Source of the DNA: an uncultured Alphaproteobacteria bacterium
GTDB taxonomy: Bacteria > Pseudomonadota > Alphaproteobacteria > Methylaequorales > Methylaequoraceae
Assembly (NCBI GenBank): GCA_902563305.1
Contig: CACEWP010000001.1
Span: forward strand, 79,886 to 143,885
Reading direction: 5' to 3'
Length of the DNA: 64,000 nt
The notes below the pieces were generated by a model. The model was not told the DNA's origin. It did no database searches and saw only the letters and a program-made list of their open reading frames with translations. The translations under genes were made by a program, and so were the position numbers. Below are positions 6,143 through 16,156 of this stretch, in pieces (within the stretch, counting starts at the first letter, position 1; every line of letters starts with the position of its first letter).

Positions 6143-7402
6143 CTAAGAAGATTTGTATTTTTCAAACGTTATAGAAAATGATGACCCTTTGTTAACTTCG
6201 GATTGAATATTTAATTGTGCATTATGTCTGTTTAAAATATGTTTGACAATTGAGAGACCAAGGCCGGTGTGACCAGTATCTCTTGGTCTTGAGGTATCAA
6301 TTCTATAGAACCTTTTGGTCAGCATTGGAATATTTTGATTTGAAATTCCAATGCCAAAATCTTGCACAAGAAACACTACGGTATTTAGTTTTGTCATTAA
6401 TTTTATTTGTACAGGTTTCTTGGACTGACTGTGGGTTAAAGCATTTTCTATGATATTAAAAAAAACTTGCTCTAATTCTGATTCATCACCAATAATCTCA
6501 GTTTTTCTTCTAGGAATTGAAAACTGATATTTTGTTTTGCTCAAAAACTTTCTTTCTTTACATGTTTTTCGAATATTTTCCAAAATTTCGTTAAGATTAA
6601 CCTTGCCTTCAGGGGGGATATATTCAATCCTTTCAATTCGTGTAAGAGAAAGCAGATCTTTAACTAACGATGACATTCGGCTAGCTTCATTGAACATAGT
6701 TTTAAGGAATTCTTCCTTTTTTGAATTTTTTTTGGGAGACTCATTTATTAAAGTCTCACAGTATCCAATAATTGATGCAATTGGAGTTTTTAATTCATGA
6801 CTAGCATTTGCTATAAAATCTCTCTGAATATTCTGAATATTGTGTTGAGATGTCGTATCAAATAGTCTGATGAAATTTAATTTATTTTTCCCCAAATCTC
6901 TTCTGCCAGAAACCCAAATATTAAAGATTTTTTCCTTTGGATAAATTAAATTCAACTCTCTCTCAACAGGTTTCTTTTGCTTAACAGATTCGTCAATAAG
7001 CAAACTTAGTTCTGGAATTCTAAGCGTTGAATAAATATTTTTTTGTTTTGAATCTTCTCCAAAAAATTCAATAGCTTGTTCATTCATTTCAATAATAATA
7101 TTATTCTGGTCAATAATAAGAAGTGGATCTGGGAAAAACTGAAAAAAATAGTCATAAAAAAAAATTCTCAAGCGGGCGGATTTAGAATTTTCGTTTAGAC
7201 TTTTGATAATTAGATTTGTATTAAAAATAATTGGTTGAAATAAATTAAAAAAGAAAACTTTGTCTGAGCGAATACCCTTCCCTTTGAAGCTTTGAAGGGA
7301 TTTACTAATAATCTTCAAATCTTTTATGAAAATTACCAATAAAACTAATAGGATTAAAAACATAAAAAGAAATACGATAATTATGTCTTTATGAATAAAC
7401 AT
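6143..7402 (-). CDS. phoR: PhoR-type phosphate-sensor histidine kinase
   Basis: A 419-residue membrane kinase. One transmembrane helix (about 7-27) is followed by a PAS-like domain (about 85-190) and the HisKA box ASHELKTPIASI with His202. The ATPase boxes are NIIENALTHS, DFGIGI and GLGLSIVKHI. One helix plus PAS plus HisKA/HATPase is the PhoR layout, and the Pho-box porin downstream supports it. The gene lies 155 bp upstream of the porin on the same strand, and its start is only 39 bp from mutS on the other strand. The partner regulator PhoB is not in the window; another small PAS kinase remains possible. Confidence 0.75.
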   Translation of the reverse strand: MFIHKDIIIVFLFMFLILLVLLVIFIKDLKIISKSLQSFKGKGIRSDKVFFFNLFQPIIFNTNLIIKSLNENSKSARLRIFFYDYFFQFFPDPLLIIDQNNIIIEMNEQAIEFFGEDSKQKNIYSTLRIPELSLLIDESVKQKKPVERELNLIYPKEKIFNIWVSGRRDLGKNKLNFIRLFDTTSQHNIQNIQRDFIANASHELKTPIASIIGYCETLINESPKKNSKKEEFLKTMFNEASRMSSLVKDLLSLTRIERIEYIPPEGKVNLNEILENIRKTCKERKFLSKTKYQFSIPRRKTEIIGDESELEQVFFNIIENALTHSQSKKPVQIKLMTKLNTVVFLVQDFGIGISNQNIPMLTKRFYRIDTSRPRDTGHTGLGLSIVKHILNRHNAQLNIQSEVNKGSSFSITFEKYKSS

Positions 7403-7441
7403 GAAAATGATTTAATAGATTGTATACTAATTTAAATTAAT

Positions 7442-10114
7442 ATGAAATTAAAACAACCTGATATAAAAGGTTTCACCTCTGATAAAAAAAAAATAGAGTC
7501 CTCAAAACCAACCCCAATGATGCAACAATACCTTGAGGTAAAAGATAGGCATCAAGATTATTTACTTTTTTATAGGATGGGCGATTTTTATGAGCTTTTT
7601 TTTGAAGATGCTGTTTTAGCTTCGTCAGTATTAGGTATTGCCCTTACTAAGCGAGGTAAATTAAATGATAAAGATATTCCAATGTGCGGAGTTCCAGCAC
7701 ATGCATCTCAAACATATTTATCTAGATTAATTGACCAAGGTCACAAAGTAGCAGTTGCAGAACAGTTGGAGGATAAAGATTCTTCACCAAAAAATAAGAA
7801 AATCTTCACAAGAGATGTTGTAAAAATAATTACACCTGGAACAATTCTGGATGATTCATTATTAGATTCCAAGTTTAATAATCATCTTGCAAGTATTTCA
7901 TTTGTAAAAGGTGAAATTTCAATTTCATGGACTGATATGTCTACAGGATCAATAAAGCTTCAGACAATAACAGGGAGTAATTCAATAAACGATGTATATG
8001 AATTAATAAATAAAATTGAACCCGAAGAAATAATATTATCTGACCAAATTAATAAAATAAAGTTACTCGATTCAAGATTTAATTTATTTGAAAAAATAAT
8101 TTCAAAGGTTCCCAATGAATTTTTTGATCCTCAAAATAATAAATTAAAAATACAAGATTTTTTTCAAAACACTGCTATTGAATCTTTTGGTGACCTAAGA
8201 GAATCAGATTTTAGTGCTCTTGGGGCATTGATAAATTATGTAGAACTTACACAAAAACAAAATATTCCACTGATCAATGACTTCCAAATCGTTAATAAAT
8301 TAAACTTTATGCAAATAGACAACTTTTCTATGAGAAGCTTAGAAATATTTGAAAAAAATGATGGGCAAAAAACCGGATGTCTTTTGGAAGTAATCGATAA
8401 AACCAAGACTGCAGCAGGTGGAAGACTATTAAAAGATTATTTAAAATATCCTTTAATAGAAAATAAAGAAATAAAAAAAAGACATCAGTTTGTTGAAACT
8501 TTTATAAAAAACTCCCTAACCATGACAAGAATAATTAACTTATTATCATCTCAATCTGATGTCGAACGAGCTTTGTCGAGAGTTAGTGCAAAAATTAATA
8601 ATCCGAGAGACTTATTACTACTAAAGAATTTCATAGAAAATTCTGAAAAAATTTTTCTGGAAGTCAAAGAAATCAAGAAAAAAGAGCTAGAGCATTTGTA
8701 TCCAAGTAAGCAATCTATGGAAAACGCATCTAGAATAAAAGATCTTATTTCAAAAAATATAATTGAAGCCCCACCAATAAACCTAAATGAAGGAGGTGTT
8801 TTTAGGCAATATGTATCAAAGGATCTCGATTCGTTAAGAAATATAAAAAATGAGAAACAAAAAGAAATTTTGGCTATGCAAGAAAAATATTGTCGAATTA
8901 CTAACATATCAAACTTAAAAATAAAGTTTAATAACATTCATGGATATTTTATTGAAGTGACAAATAAGAATGCAGAAAAAATTTCATATTCAAATGAATT
9001 TAAATTTACATTGATTCAAAATACAGTAAACAATTCCAGATTTCAAACAGACGAACTCTTAAAGGCTTCAATTGAAATACAAAACGCTCAAGAAGATGCA
9101 ATTTTACTTGAGAAGAAACTATATTCACAAATCTGCAATGACATTAATAAATCAAGTCAAGACGTTTATGTAATTTCAAAGAAAATTGCATTTATTGATG
9201 TCATTACGAATTTTGCTAACCTGGCAATAATAAAGAATTTCGTAAAACCTAATCTAATTGAGGAAACATCTTTAGATATTGTCGGAGGACGACATCCAGT
9301 AGTAGAGGAGAGTTTGCTGGAGAAATCCCAAGAATTCACTCCAAATGACTGTAAAATGAATAGGGAAAACTTTGCATGGTTAATGACAGGGCCAAATATG
9401 GCGGGAAAAAGTACTTTTTTAAGACAAGTTGCAATAATTATTATTATGAATCAGATAGGGTCTTTTGTACCAGCTGATTCTGCAAATATTGGAGTATTCG
9501 ATAAAATTTTTACAAGGATTGGAGCTTCGGATAATTTGTCCAAAGGCATGTCAACATTTATGACAGAGATGGTTGAAACATCAAGAATCTTGAACGAAGC
9601 TACCAAAAACTCTTTAGTAATATTAGATGAGCTAGGAAGAGGTACATCTACAGAAGATGGGTTGGCTATTGCACAAGCAGTATTAGAATATATTTTGATG
9701 AAAGTAAATTGTTTGACGTTATTTGCAACACATTTTAAGCAATTGTGTTTTTTAGCAGATCATTACAGTTCACTTAACTTAAAAACACTAAAAATAAAAA
9801 AATGGAATGATGAAATAGTTTTTCTTTACAAATTAATCGATGGAATATCCGAGGGATCTTTTGGTATTCATGTAGCAAGTATGGCTGGAATTAAAAAACC
9901 AATTTTAGAAAGATCCAAAAAAATTCTTCAGAAGATTAATCCAGGCCAAAATGTAAACAAAGAATTAATTGATAAAGATGGTTTCAATAAAAAAACAGAA
10001 GAGGATAGAAAAAAAATTAATGATCTTATCAATATGCTTAATAGATTAAATTTAGATGAAGTTAGTCCAAAAGATGCTCTAGATATTCTTTATGCTATGA
10101 AAAAAAACTTCTAG
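7442..10114 (+). CDS. mutS: DNA mismatch repair protein MutS
   Basis: An 890-residue protein of normal length. The mismatch-contacting Phe-x-Glu motif is in FYRMGDFYELFFEDA near the N-terminus. The ATPase end has Walker A TGPNMAGKST (about 649-658), Walker B LVILDELGRGTST (about 724-736) and the THF segment. It recognises base mismatches and recruits MutL; no mutL is in this window. It starts the plus-strand run mutS-glnD-murJ-trpS, which is typical of alphaproteobacteria, and is divergent from phoR with 39 bp between starts. Confidence 0.97.
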   Translation: MKLKQPDIKGFTSDKKKIESSKPTPMMQQYLEVKDRHQDYLLFYRMGDFYELFFEDAVLASSVLGIALTKRGKLNDKDIPMCGVPAHASQTYLSRLIDQGHKVAVAEQLEDKDSSPKNKKIFTRDVVKIITPGTILDDSLLDSKFNNHLASISFVKGEISISWTDMSTGSIKLQTITGSNSINDVYELINKIEPEEIILSDQINKIKLLDSRFNLFEKIISKVPNEFFDPQNNKLKIQDFFQNTAIESFGDLRESDFSALGALINYVELTQKQNIPLINDFQIVNKLNFMQIDNFSMRSLEIFEKNDGQKTGCLLEVIDKTKTAAGGRLLKDYLKYPLIENKEIKKRHQFVETFIKNSLTMTRIINLLSSQSDVERALSRVSAKINNPRDLLLLKNFIENSEKIFLEVKEIKKKELEHLYPSKQSMENASRIKDLISKNIIEAPPINLNEGGVFRQYVSKDLDSLRNIKNEKQKEILAMQEKYCRITNISNLKIKFNNIHGYFIEVTNKNAEKISYSNEFKFTLIQNTVNNSRFQTDELLKASIEIQNAQEDAILLEKKLYSQICNDINKSSQDVYVISKKIAFIDVITNFANLAIIKNFVKPNLIEETSLDIVGGRHPVVEESLLEKSQEFTPNDCKMNRENFAWLMTGPNMAGKSTFLRQVAIIIIMNQIGSFVPADSANIGVFDKIFTRIGASDNLSKGMSTFMTEMVETSRILNEATKNSLVILDELGRGTSTEDGLAIAQAVLEYILMKVNCLTLFATHFKQLCFLADHYSSLNLKTLKIKKWNDEIVFLYKLIDGISEGSFGIHVASMAGIKKPILERSKKILQKINPGQNVNKELIDKDGFNKKTEEDRKKINDLINMLNRLNLDEVSPKDALDILYAMKKNF

Positions 10115-10127
10115 AAAACAAAACTAA

Positions 10128-12692
10128 ATGGAGAAAATAATACTTCAAAAAATTAATCCAATTAAAAAATTTTTTTTAGTTGAAAGAGATAAAAACAAGA
10201 AAAAATTTTTGTTAGAAAATAAGGCACTAGGATACTGCAAACGAAACTCCAAATTAATTGACAGCCTGATCAATCAAATTTTTATTAATCTGAATGATTT
10301 AAAAATAAAATTAAATATTAACTTTTGTATTTGTGCGGTCGGTGGTTATGGAAGGGAGACAGTTGCACCATATTCTGATTTGGACCTTCTATTTTTATTT
10401 AATGATCAAACTGATAACACTAATATGCAAAAGATTGTTGAATTTATCCTTTTCCCTTTGTGGGATTTAGGCTTTAGCATTGGATATGCTGTGAGGAATA
10501 TTGAAGAATCTATTTCTCTTTCGAGTAAGGACCACGTTATTCAAACATCAATGTTAGACGCCAGATTTATTTGTGGGTCGCAAAAATTATATAACGATTT
10601 AATGAAAAGATTTAAAAATCAAATTGAAAAAAGTGGACTCAAACTTCTTAAGAGTAAAATTATTGAGAGAAAAAAAAGATTAAATCAGATTAATTTTGAT
10701 TACTTCAAAAATGAACCAAATTTAAAAGAAAGCGAGGGTTCATTGAGAGATATAAATCTTGTATTCTGGGGGCTAAACATTCTAAAGCTAACAAATAAAC
10801 CCGAATTAAATAATTTTTCAAATTTTTTAACTATAAAAGAAAGAAGATTGCTTTTATCATCATACGAATTTCTATTACTTCTGAGATGTCATCTTCATCT
10901 TCAAAGTCAAAGATCCAACGACAAATTATCTTTTGATTATCAAAAAGCTATTTCAAAGAAAATTTATCAATCATCAATAATACAGGAAAAGGATAGCCCT
11001 AATATTTTTGCTGAAAAAATGATTAAAGATTATTTTAAACATAGTAAAAATACTAAAAATTTGGCAGAAATTTTTTCCAACATAATTGAAAATATTTTAA
11101 ATAAAGAAATTAAAAAATATCTTTTTTCAATGCCTGAAAAAAAACCTGTATCAATTCTTCAAAATTTTTTGACTAAACTTTCTAAGGGACGAGATAATGC
11201 CAAGGATAAGAGAATTATTCTAGAATATTTAAATAAATTAGATAAGTCTGAGATTTTAAATTCAAAAAATCTTAAACTCTTTAAAGAAATTTTCTTTTCA
11301 ACTGAAAAGGAGAAGTTTATTACACTTTTTGATTTAGGTATCATTTCAAAAATGATTCCCGAGTTTTCCAAAATCTATTATTTACCTCAATTTGATAGAT
11401 ATCATTCCTTATCTGTCGGGCAACACACATTAAAAGCTCTGAGTATCCTAAAAGACCTTGAGCAGAAGAAAATCAGAAAAAGTAAATATAATTTTTTCTA
11501 TGAAGAAATAAAAAAAAAATTTAATAAGAAGGCACTCTATTATGCAACATTACTTCATGACATAGGTAAAGGAAAAGGTGGTGCTCATAATGAAAAGGGA
11601 GCTAAAATTGCTAGAAAAGTTGTTTTAAGATTTGGAGAAAGTTTCAAAACAGCAGACGATACTTTTTGGTTGGTTTATAATCATTCAATATTAAGTGATG
11701 TTGCATTTAAAAAAGACTTAGAAGATCACTCAGTCATTAGAAATATTGCAAAAAAAATTAAAAATTTACAAAGGTTGAGAGCTTTATTTCTTCTTACAAT
11801 TACAGATATTTCTGCAGTAGAGCAAGGGATATGGAATAATTGGAAAGCGACCTTACTAGGTAATCTATATTTAAAGCTTGAAAGACAAATTAAAAGCCCT
11901 GATAGAATTGTTGGTTTGAATGAAAAAATAGAGAAAATCAAAGATAATATTTTGAGACATTCAAAAAAAATAACAATATCAAAATTGGATGAAATAGCAA
12001 AAATAACTTATCCAAATTATTGGCTTCTCCAATCCGAGAAAATGATAATTTTTCAAATAGAGCATTTTAATTTAACTAAAGATAAATATTTTAATTTTAT
12101 AATTAAAAAATCCGAAGATCAGTTTTTTGATTTGATACTAGTCACACAAGACAGACCCAGGCTTTTCTTAAACTTAATATCGATTTTTGTTTCTGAGAAT
12201 ATTTCAGTTTATGAGGCAAGAATTTTTACATTAGATAATGGGACAGTAATTGATACATTTAAATTTTCCCTTAACGATGAGAATAATTTTAATAAAACGG
12301 ATTCGAAAAGAATATTAAACTCAATTAAAAAAAAAATTACAAATCTAGGTGAAGGTAAAGAAATGCAAATCGGCAAAAATTTAGAATCTAAGATTAAAAT
12401 TTTAAAAAGAAAAGTTGATGTAAATTTTGATAATGAATCTTCATCGACTTACAGTATTTTAATTGTAAAAACAAATAATCGACCAAAGCTTCTTTATGAT
12501 ATCTCAAAGATCTTGATCAAAAATAATCTTATTATTTCAATGGCGAAGATTTCAACTAATGGAGATTTTGTTGAAGATAGCTTTCATTTGAGAAGCGAGT
12601 ATGGTTTGAAGATTGAAAATAAAGATTCAATTAAAAATTTAGTGAATGAAATCATTGATAAACTTAATCATAATCTAAACGATGTTATTTAA
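10128..12692 (+). CDS. glnD: [protein-PII] uridylyltransferase/uridylyl-removing enzyme
   Basis: An 854-residue bifunctional nitrogen sensor that uridylylates PII when glutamine is low and removes UMP when it is high. The nucleotidyltransferase motif GGYGRETVAPYSDLDLLF is near residue 72, the HD hydrolase motif HDIGKGKGG near 477, and two ACT domains occupy the last 190 residues. The length fits the family. It follows mutS by 13 bp and overlaps murJ by 11 bp. No glnB or amtB gene is nearby. Confidence 0.95.
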   Translation: MEKIILQKINPIKKFFLVERDKNKKKFLLENKALGYCKRNSKLIDSLINQIFINLNDLKIKLNINFCICAVGGYGRETVAPYSDLDLLFLFNDQTDNTNMQKIVEFILFPLWDLGFSIGYAVRNIEESISLSSKDHVIQTSMLDARFICGSQKLYNDLMKRFKNQIEKSGLKLLKSKIIERKKRLNQINFDYFKNEPNLKESEGSLRDINLVFWGLNILKLTNKPELNNFSNFLTIKERRLLLSSYEFLLLLRCHLHLQSQRSNDKLSFDYQKAISKKIYQSSIIQEKDSPNIFAEKMIKDYFKHSKNTKNLAEIFSNIIENILNKEIKKYLFSMPEKKPVSILQNFLTKLSKGRDNAKDKRIILEYLNKLDKSEILNSKNLKLFKEIFFSTEKEKFITLFDLGIISKMIPEFSKIYYLPQFDRYHSLSVGQHTLKALSILKDLEQKKIRKSKYNFFYEEIKKKFNKKALYYATLLHDIGKGKGGAHNEKGAKIARKVVLRFGESFKTADDTFWLVYNHSILSDVAFKKDLEDHSVIRNIAKKIKNLQRLRALFLLTITDISAVEQGIWNNWKATLLGNLYLKLERQIKSPDRIVGLNEKIEKIKDNILRHSKKITISKLDEIAKITYPNYWLLQSEKMIIFQIEHFNLTKDKYFNFIIKKSEDQFFDLILVTQDRPRLFLNLISIFVSENISVYEARIFTLDNGTVIDTFKFSLNDENNFNKTDSKRILNSIKKKITNLGEGKEMQIGKNLESKIKILKRKVDVNFDNESSSTYSILIVKTNNRPKLLYDISKILIKNNLIISMAKISTNGDFVEDSFHLRSEYGLKIENKDSIKNLVNEIIDKLNHNLNDVI

Positions 12693-14256
12693 AATAATTT
12701 CTATTGTAGGTTCTTTAACCTTTGTTAGCAGAATACTTGGTTATATGAGAGATTTACTTATTGCGAGAGTAATTGGTGCAGGTATGGTCTCTGATTGTTT
12801 TTTTGTAGCATTTAAGTTACCCAACTTATTTAGAAGAATTTTTGGAGAAGGAGCTATGAATGCAGCCTTTATTCCGGTTGTTTCTGGAGTCAAAACTAAT
12901 TCTGGTAAAAAGGAATCAGATTATTTCTTTTCAAATATTTTTTCAATTTTATTAGTTTTTCTTTTTATTTTTATAATTTTAGTAGAAATTTTCATGCCAT
13001 TATTCATTAGACTTATAGCTCCAGGCTTTTACTCAAATTCTGATAAATTTATGCTTTCAATTGATTTGTCAAGGTTATCATTTCCATTTGTACTGTTTAT
13101 TTGCTTAACATCATTAATGGGCGCATATTTAAACACACTAGGAAAATTTGCCTCTATGGCTGTAACACCTATTATTTTAAATATTACATTGATATTTGTT
13201 TTACTCATTTTTTTTAAAAATGAAGATAAAGTTTTAATCTCAAATTCATTGAGTTTGTCTCTATCAATTGCAGGAATCATTCAAGCAATCTGGATGTATT
13301 ACAATTTAAGGAAAAATAACTCAGGCTTATATTTAAATTTTTCTTTTAATAAGCTATTTAAGAAAAACAGAGAAAATCAAAAGTTTTTCAAATTACTATT
13401 TCCGGCAATTTTGGGAAATGGTGCATATCAACTAAACTTACTTATCGATATGATTTTAGCATCAACATTACCAGACGGTTCTATATCTTATCTATATTAT
13501 GCAGACAGAGTTAATCAACTACCACTCGGAGTATTAGGTATTGCAATAAGTACAGCATTATTGCCTCTATTATCATCCCAGATAAAAAAAAACCAATTAC
13601 AAGAAGCAAATGAGAGTATTTCTAAAGCAGTAAAATTTGGAATATTATTTTCTATTCCTGCATTTTTTGGAATTTTAATTTTTTCAAATGAAATAATTTC
13701 CTTTTTGTTCTTCAGGGGGGCGTTTGAATATACAGATGTGGGACTAACCGCAACAGCATTAGTTGCTTTAAGTTTTGGTTTACCAGCTTTTATTATGATA
13801 AAAATTTTAGTTGTTCCATTCTTTGCAAATGAAGATACAAAAACTCCAATAAAGATATCTTTAGCATGTATGTTAATTAATTTAATTTTAAACTTAATTT
13901 TAATCAGAGACTTTTATCATGTTGGATTAGCGATTTCGACATCAGCATCAGCCTGGATAAATACTTTTTTACTTTTTTATATATTAAAAAAAAGAAATAA
14001 TTTTTCCTTTGACAAATCTATTATAAAAGTTTGTTTAAAAGTATTTACGTCCTCAATTACAATGTCAATTCTAACCATTCAAATTCATAAAATGTTTTTA
14101 ATAAATTTGTCGGAGTATTCTTTTTTTAATACCAATTTTGCTCTTGTTGTGTGTATAATTTTTGGAATAATTATTTATATTGCTACATTATATATTTTGG
14201 GCATAAAAGAATTTGAAATTGACAAATGGAAAAATCAGAAGAAGAAGCTAAACTAA
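12682..14256 (+). CDS. murJ: lipid II flippase MurJ
   Basis: A 524-residue polytopic membrane protein of the MviN/MurJ family with about 14 hydrophobic helices. It opens with the family signature (SRILGYMRDLLIA, then FRRIFGEGAMNAAFIPV). It moves lipid-linked peptidoglycan precursor across the inner membrane. It overlaps glnD by 11 bp and trpS by 31 bp, so all three are probably co-transcribed and partly coupled. Confidence 0.95.
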   Translation: MLFKIISIVGSLTFVSRILGYMRDLLIARVIGAGMVSDCFFVAFKLPNLFRRIFGEGAMNAAFIPVVSGVKTNSGKKESDYFFSNIFSILLVFLFIFIILVEIFMPLFIRLIAPGFYSNSDKFMLSIDLSRLSFPFVLFICLTSLMGAYLNTLGKFASMAVTPIILNITLIFVLLIFFKNEDKVLISNSLSLSLSIAGIIQAIWMYYNLRKNNSGLYLNFSFNKLFKKNRENQKFFKLLFPAILGNGAYQLNLLIDMILASTLPDGSISYLYYADRVNQLPLGVLGIAISTALLPLLSSQIKKNQLQEANESISKAVKFGILFSIPAFFGILIFSNEIISFLFFRGAFEYTDVGLTATALVALSFGLPAFIMIKILVVPFFANEDTKTPIKISLACMLINLILNLILIRDFYHVGLAISTSASAWINTFLLFYILKKRNNFSFDKSIIKVCLKVFTSSITMSILTIQIHKMFLINLSEYSFFNTNFALVVCIIFGIIIYIATLYILGIKEFEIDKWKNQKKKLN

Positions 14257-15245
14257 TATTTTCTGGAGTTCAACCTACAGGAAATCTTCATCTAGGTAAT
14301 TATCTTGGAGCTATAAAAAATTGGGTTGAATTACAAAAAAAAACAAAATGTATCTTTTGTATCGTTGACCTTCATGCAATCACAACTCAAGATAATCAAA
14401 ATCGAATTCTTAAAAATACGCGAGAGGTTGCTGCTGCATATATAGCATCAGGAATAGATCCAAAAAAAAATATTATTTTTGTTCAATCAAATGTAACAGG
14501 TCACAGTGAGCTTTCATGGATTTTAAGTTGTCACACTCCAATAGGTTGGTTGAACCGTATGACACAATTTAAAGACAAGGCTGGAAAAAATAAAGAAAGA
14601 GCTGCTCTAGGTTTGTATTCATATCCTGTCTTAATGGCTGCCGATATTTTACTATACAAATCCACACATGTTCCTGTTGGAGAAGATCAAAAACAACACC
14701 TTGAATTAAGTAGAGATATAGCCCAAGCTTTTAACAGATATTATGATGTAAATTTCTTTCCAGTTCCAGAACCAATTATAACTGGAAACGCAACTAGGGT
14801 TATGAGCTTAAAAGATGGTTCAAAAAAAATGAGCAAATCAGACCCTTCAGATCAATCTAGAGTAAATCTTTCAGATGATTCCGAAGAAATAAAAAAGAAA
14901 ATACAAAAAGCTAAAACTGATTCTGAGCCATTTCCATCAAGTTTAGAAAATTTAGATGATCGTCCTGAAATTAAAAATTTAATAAATATTTTTTCTTCTC
15001 TCAAAAATAATTCACCAGAAGAAACTATTGCTCAATATTTATCAAAGGATTTTAAATATTTTAAAGAAGAACTAAGTAACTTGATCATAGAGAGAGTTTC
15101 AAAGATTTCATCTGAAATGCAAAAGCTTCTTAGAGATTATACTTATCTTGATTCAATATTAATTCAAGGGAGTGAAAGAGCTAACGAGATTGCTGAAACA
15201 AACATTAAAGAGCTTAAAAAAATTATTGGATTTTTTGGATCATGA
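14226..15245 (+). CDS. trpS: tryptophan-tRNA ligase
   Basis: A 339-residue class I aminoacyl-tRNA synthetase. The HIGH-type motif is in PTGNLHLGNYLGA near residue 16 and the KMSKS motif is KKMSKSDPSD near residue 200. Length and order fit bacterial TrpRS. The start lies inside the end of murJ, and no later in-frame start precedes the HIGH motif. The stop overlaps the next start as ATGA. Confidence 0.96.
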   Translation: MEKSEEEAKLIFSGVQPTGNLHLGNYLGAIKNWVELQKKTKCIFCIVDLHAITTQDNQNRILKNTREVAAAYIASGIDPKKNIIFVQSNVTGHSELSWILSCHTPIGWLNRMTQFKDKAGKNKERAALGLYSYPVLMAADILLYKSTHVPVGEDQKQHLELSRDIAQAFNRYYDVNFFPVPEPIITGNATRVMSLKDGSKKMSKSDPSDQSRVNLSDDSEEIKKKIQKAKTDSEPFPSSLENLDDRPEIKNLINIFSSLKNNSPEETIAQYLSKDFKYFKEELSNLIIERVSKISSEMQKLLRDYTYLDSILIQGSERANEIAETNIKELKKIIGFFGS

Positions 15246-16156
15246 GTTTCTACCTTCCAATTGCAGATATCCAAATAAATTTATTATTGATTTTATTTTT
15301 TGGTTTTTTAGTTGGTTTCATGTCTGGATTATTTGGCGTAGGAGGTGGTTTTTTAATGACACCTTTATTGATATTTATGGGGATACCACCTGCTACAGCT
15401 GTGGGAACGGAGTCAGTTCAGATTCTTGGTTCTTCAGTCTCTGGAGCAATGGCACATGGACTTAAGAAAAATATAGATTATGAGATAGGAATCTTCCTTT
15501 TGATAGGAGGGATATTTGGTTCAACCATTGGTGTAATCTTATTTAACTTTTTAAAAGAATCAGGGAATATTGATCTTATTATAAAATTCTTGTACATACT
15601 TTTTTTGGCGATTATCGGAACATTAATGTTTATTGAAAGTACAATATCACTTTTAAGGGACAATAAAGTTGAAATTTCTTCAAGAAAAAGAAAAAGAAGT
15701 TTTTTAGATTATTTACCTTTGAAACTCAAATTTAGACAATCTAAAATTTTTATTTCAATATTATTACCAATCTTTGTGGGAATTTTTGTTGGATTTTTGT
15801 CTTCCTTTATGGGTGTCGGTGGAGGTTTTGTAATGGTTCCCGCAATGATTTATATCTTTGGAATGGGTACAGTGGTAGCAATTGGAACTTCGCTTTTCCA
15901 GATTGTTTTTGTAACTTTAAATGTTACAATCCTTCATGCTACTTTCAATTATTCTGTAGACCTAATATTGGCAATTTTTCTATTAGTTGGCGGTGTTATT
16001 GGAGCACAATATGGGTCAAAATTTACCTCAAGATTTAAAGGAGAGCAGATCAGAATTCTTTTAGCACTTATTGTTTTAATGGTTTGTATTAAGATGGGTA
16101 TTGAATTAGTAAGTGAACCAAATGCAAACTCAAGGATAATTCTTCAAAATGTTTAG
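15242..16156 (+). CDS. TSUP-family (TauE/SafE) membrane transporter
   Basis: A 304-residue membrane protein with the two-fold TSUP repeat: GLFGVGGGFLMTPLL near the start, and a second copy FMGVGGGFVMVPAM near residue 195. About eight hydrophobic helices. Family members export sulfite, sulfonates or related anions; the substrate cannot be told here. It overlaps trpS by 4 bp and the next gene by 8 bp. Pairing with a TIGR02186-type protein is common in alphaproteobacteria and suggests joint action. Confidence 0.85.
   Translation: MSFYLPIADIQINLLLILFFGFLVGFMSGLFGVGGGFLMTPLLIFMGIPPATAVGTESVQILGSSVSGAMAHGLKKNIDYEIGIFLLIGGIFGSTIGVILFNFLKESGNIDLIIKFLYILFLAIIGTLMFIESTISLLRDNKVEISSRKRKRSFLDYLPLKLKFRQSKIFISILLPIFVGIFVGFLSSFMGVGGGFVMVPAMIYIFGMGTVVAIGTSLFQIVFVTLNVTILHATFNYSVDLILAIFLLVGGVIGAQYGSKFTSRFKGEQIRILLALIVLMVCIKMGIELVSEPNANSRIILQNV

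Noticed and set aside
8551..8937. Minus-strand frame of 128 codons within mutS
   Set aside because: Lies wholly inside a well-supported gene and has no recognisable motif.
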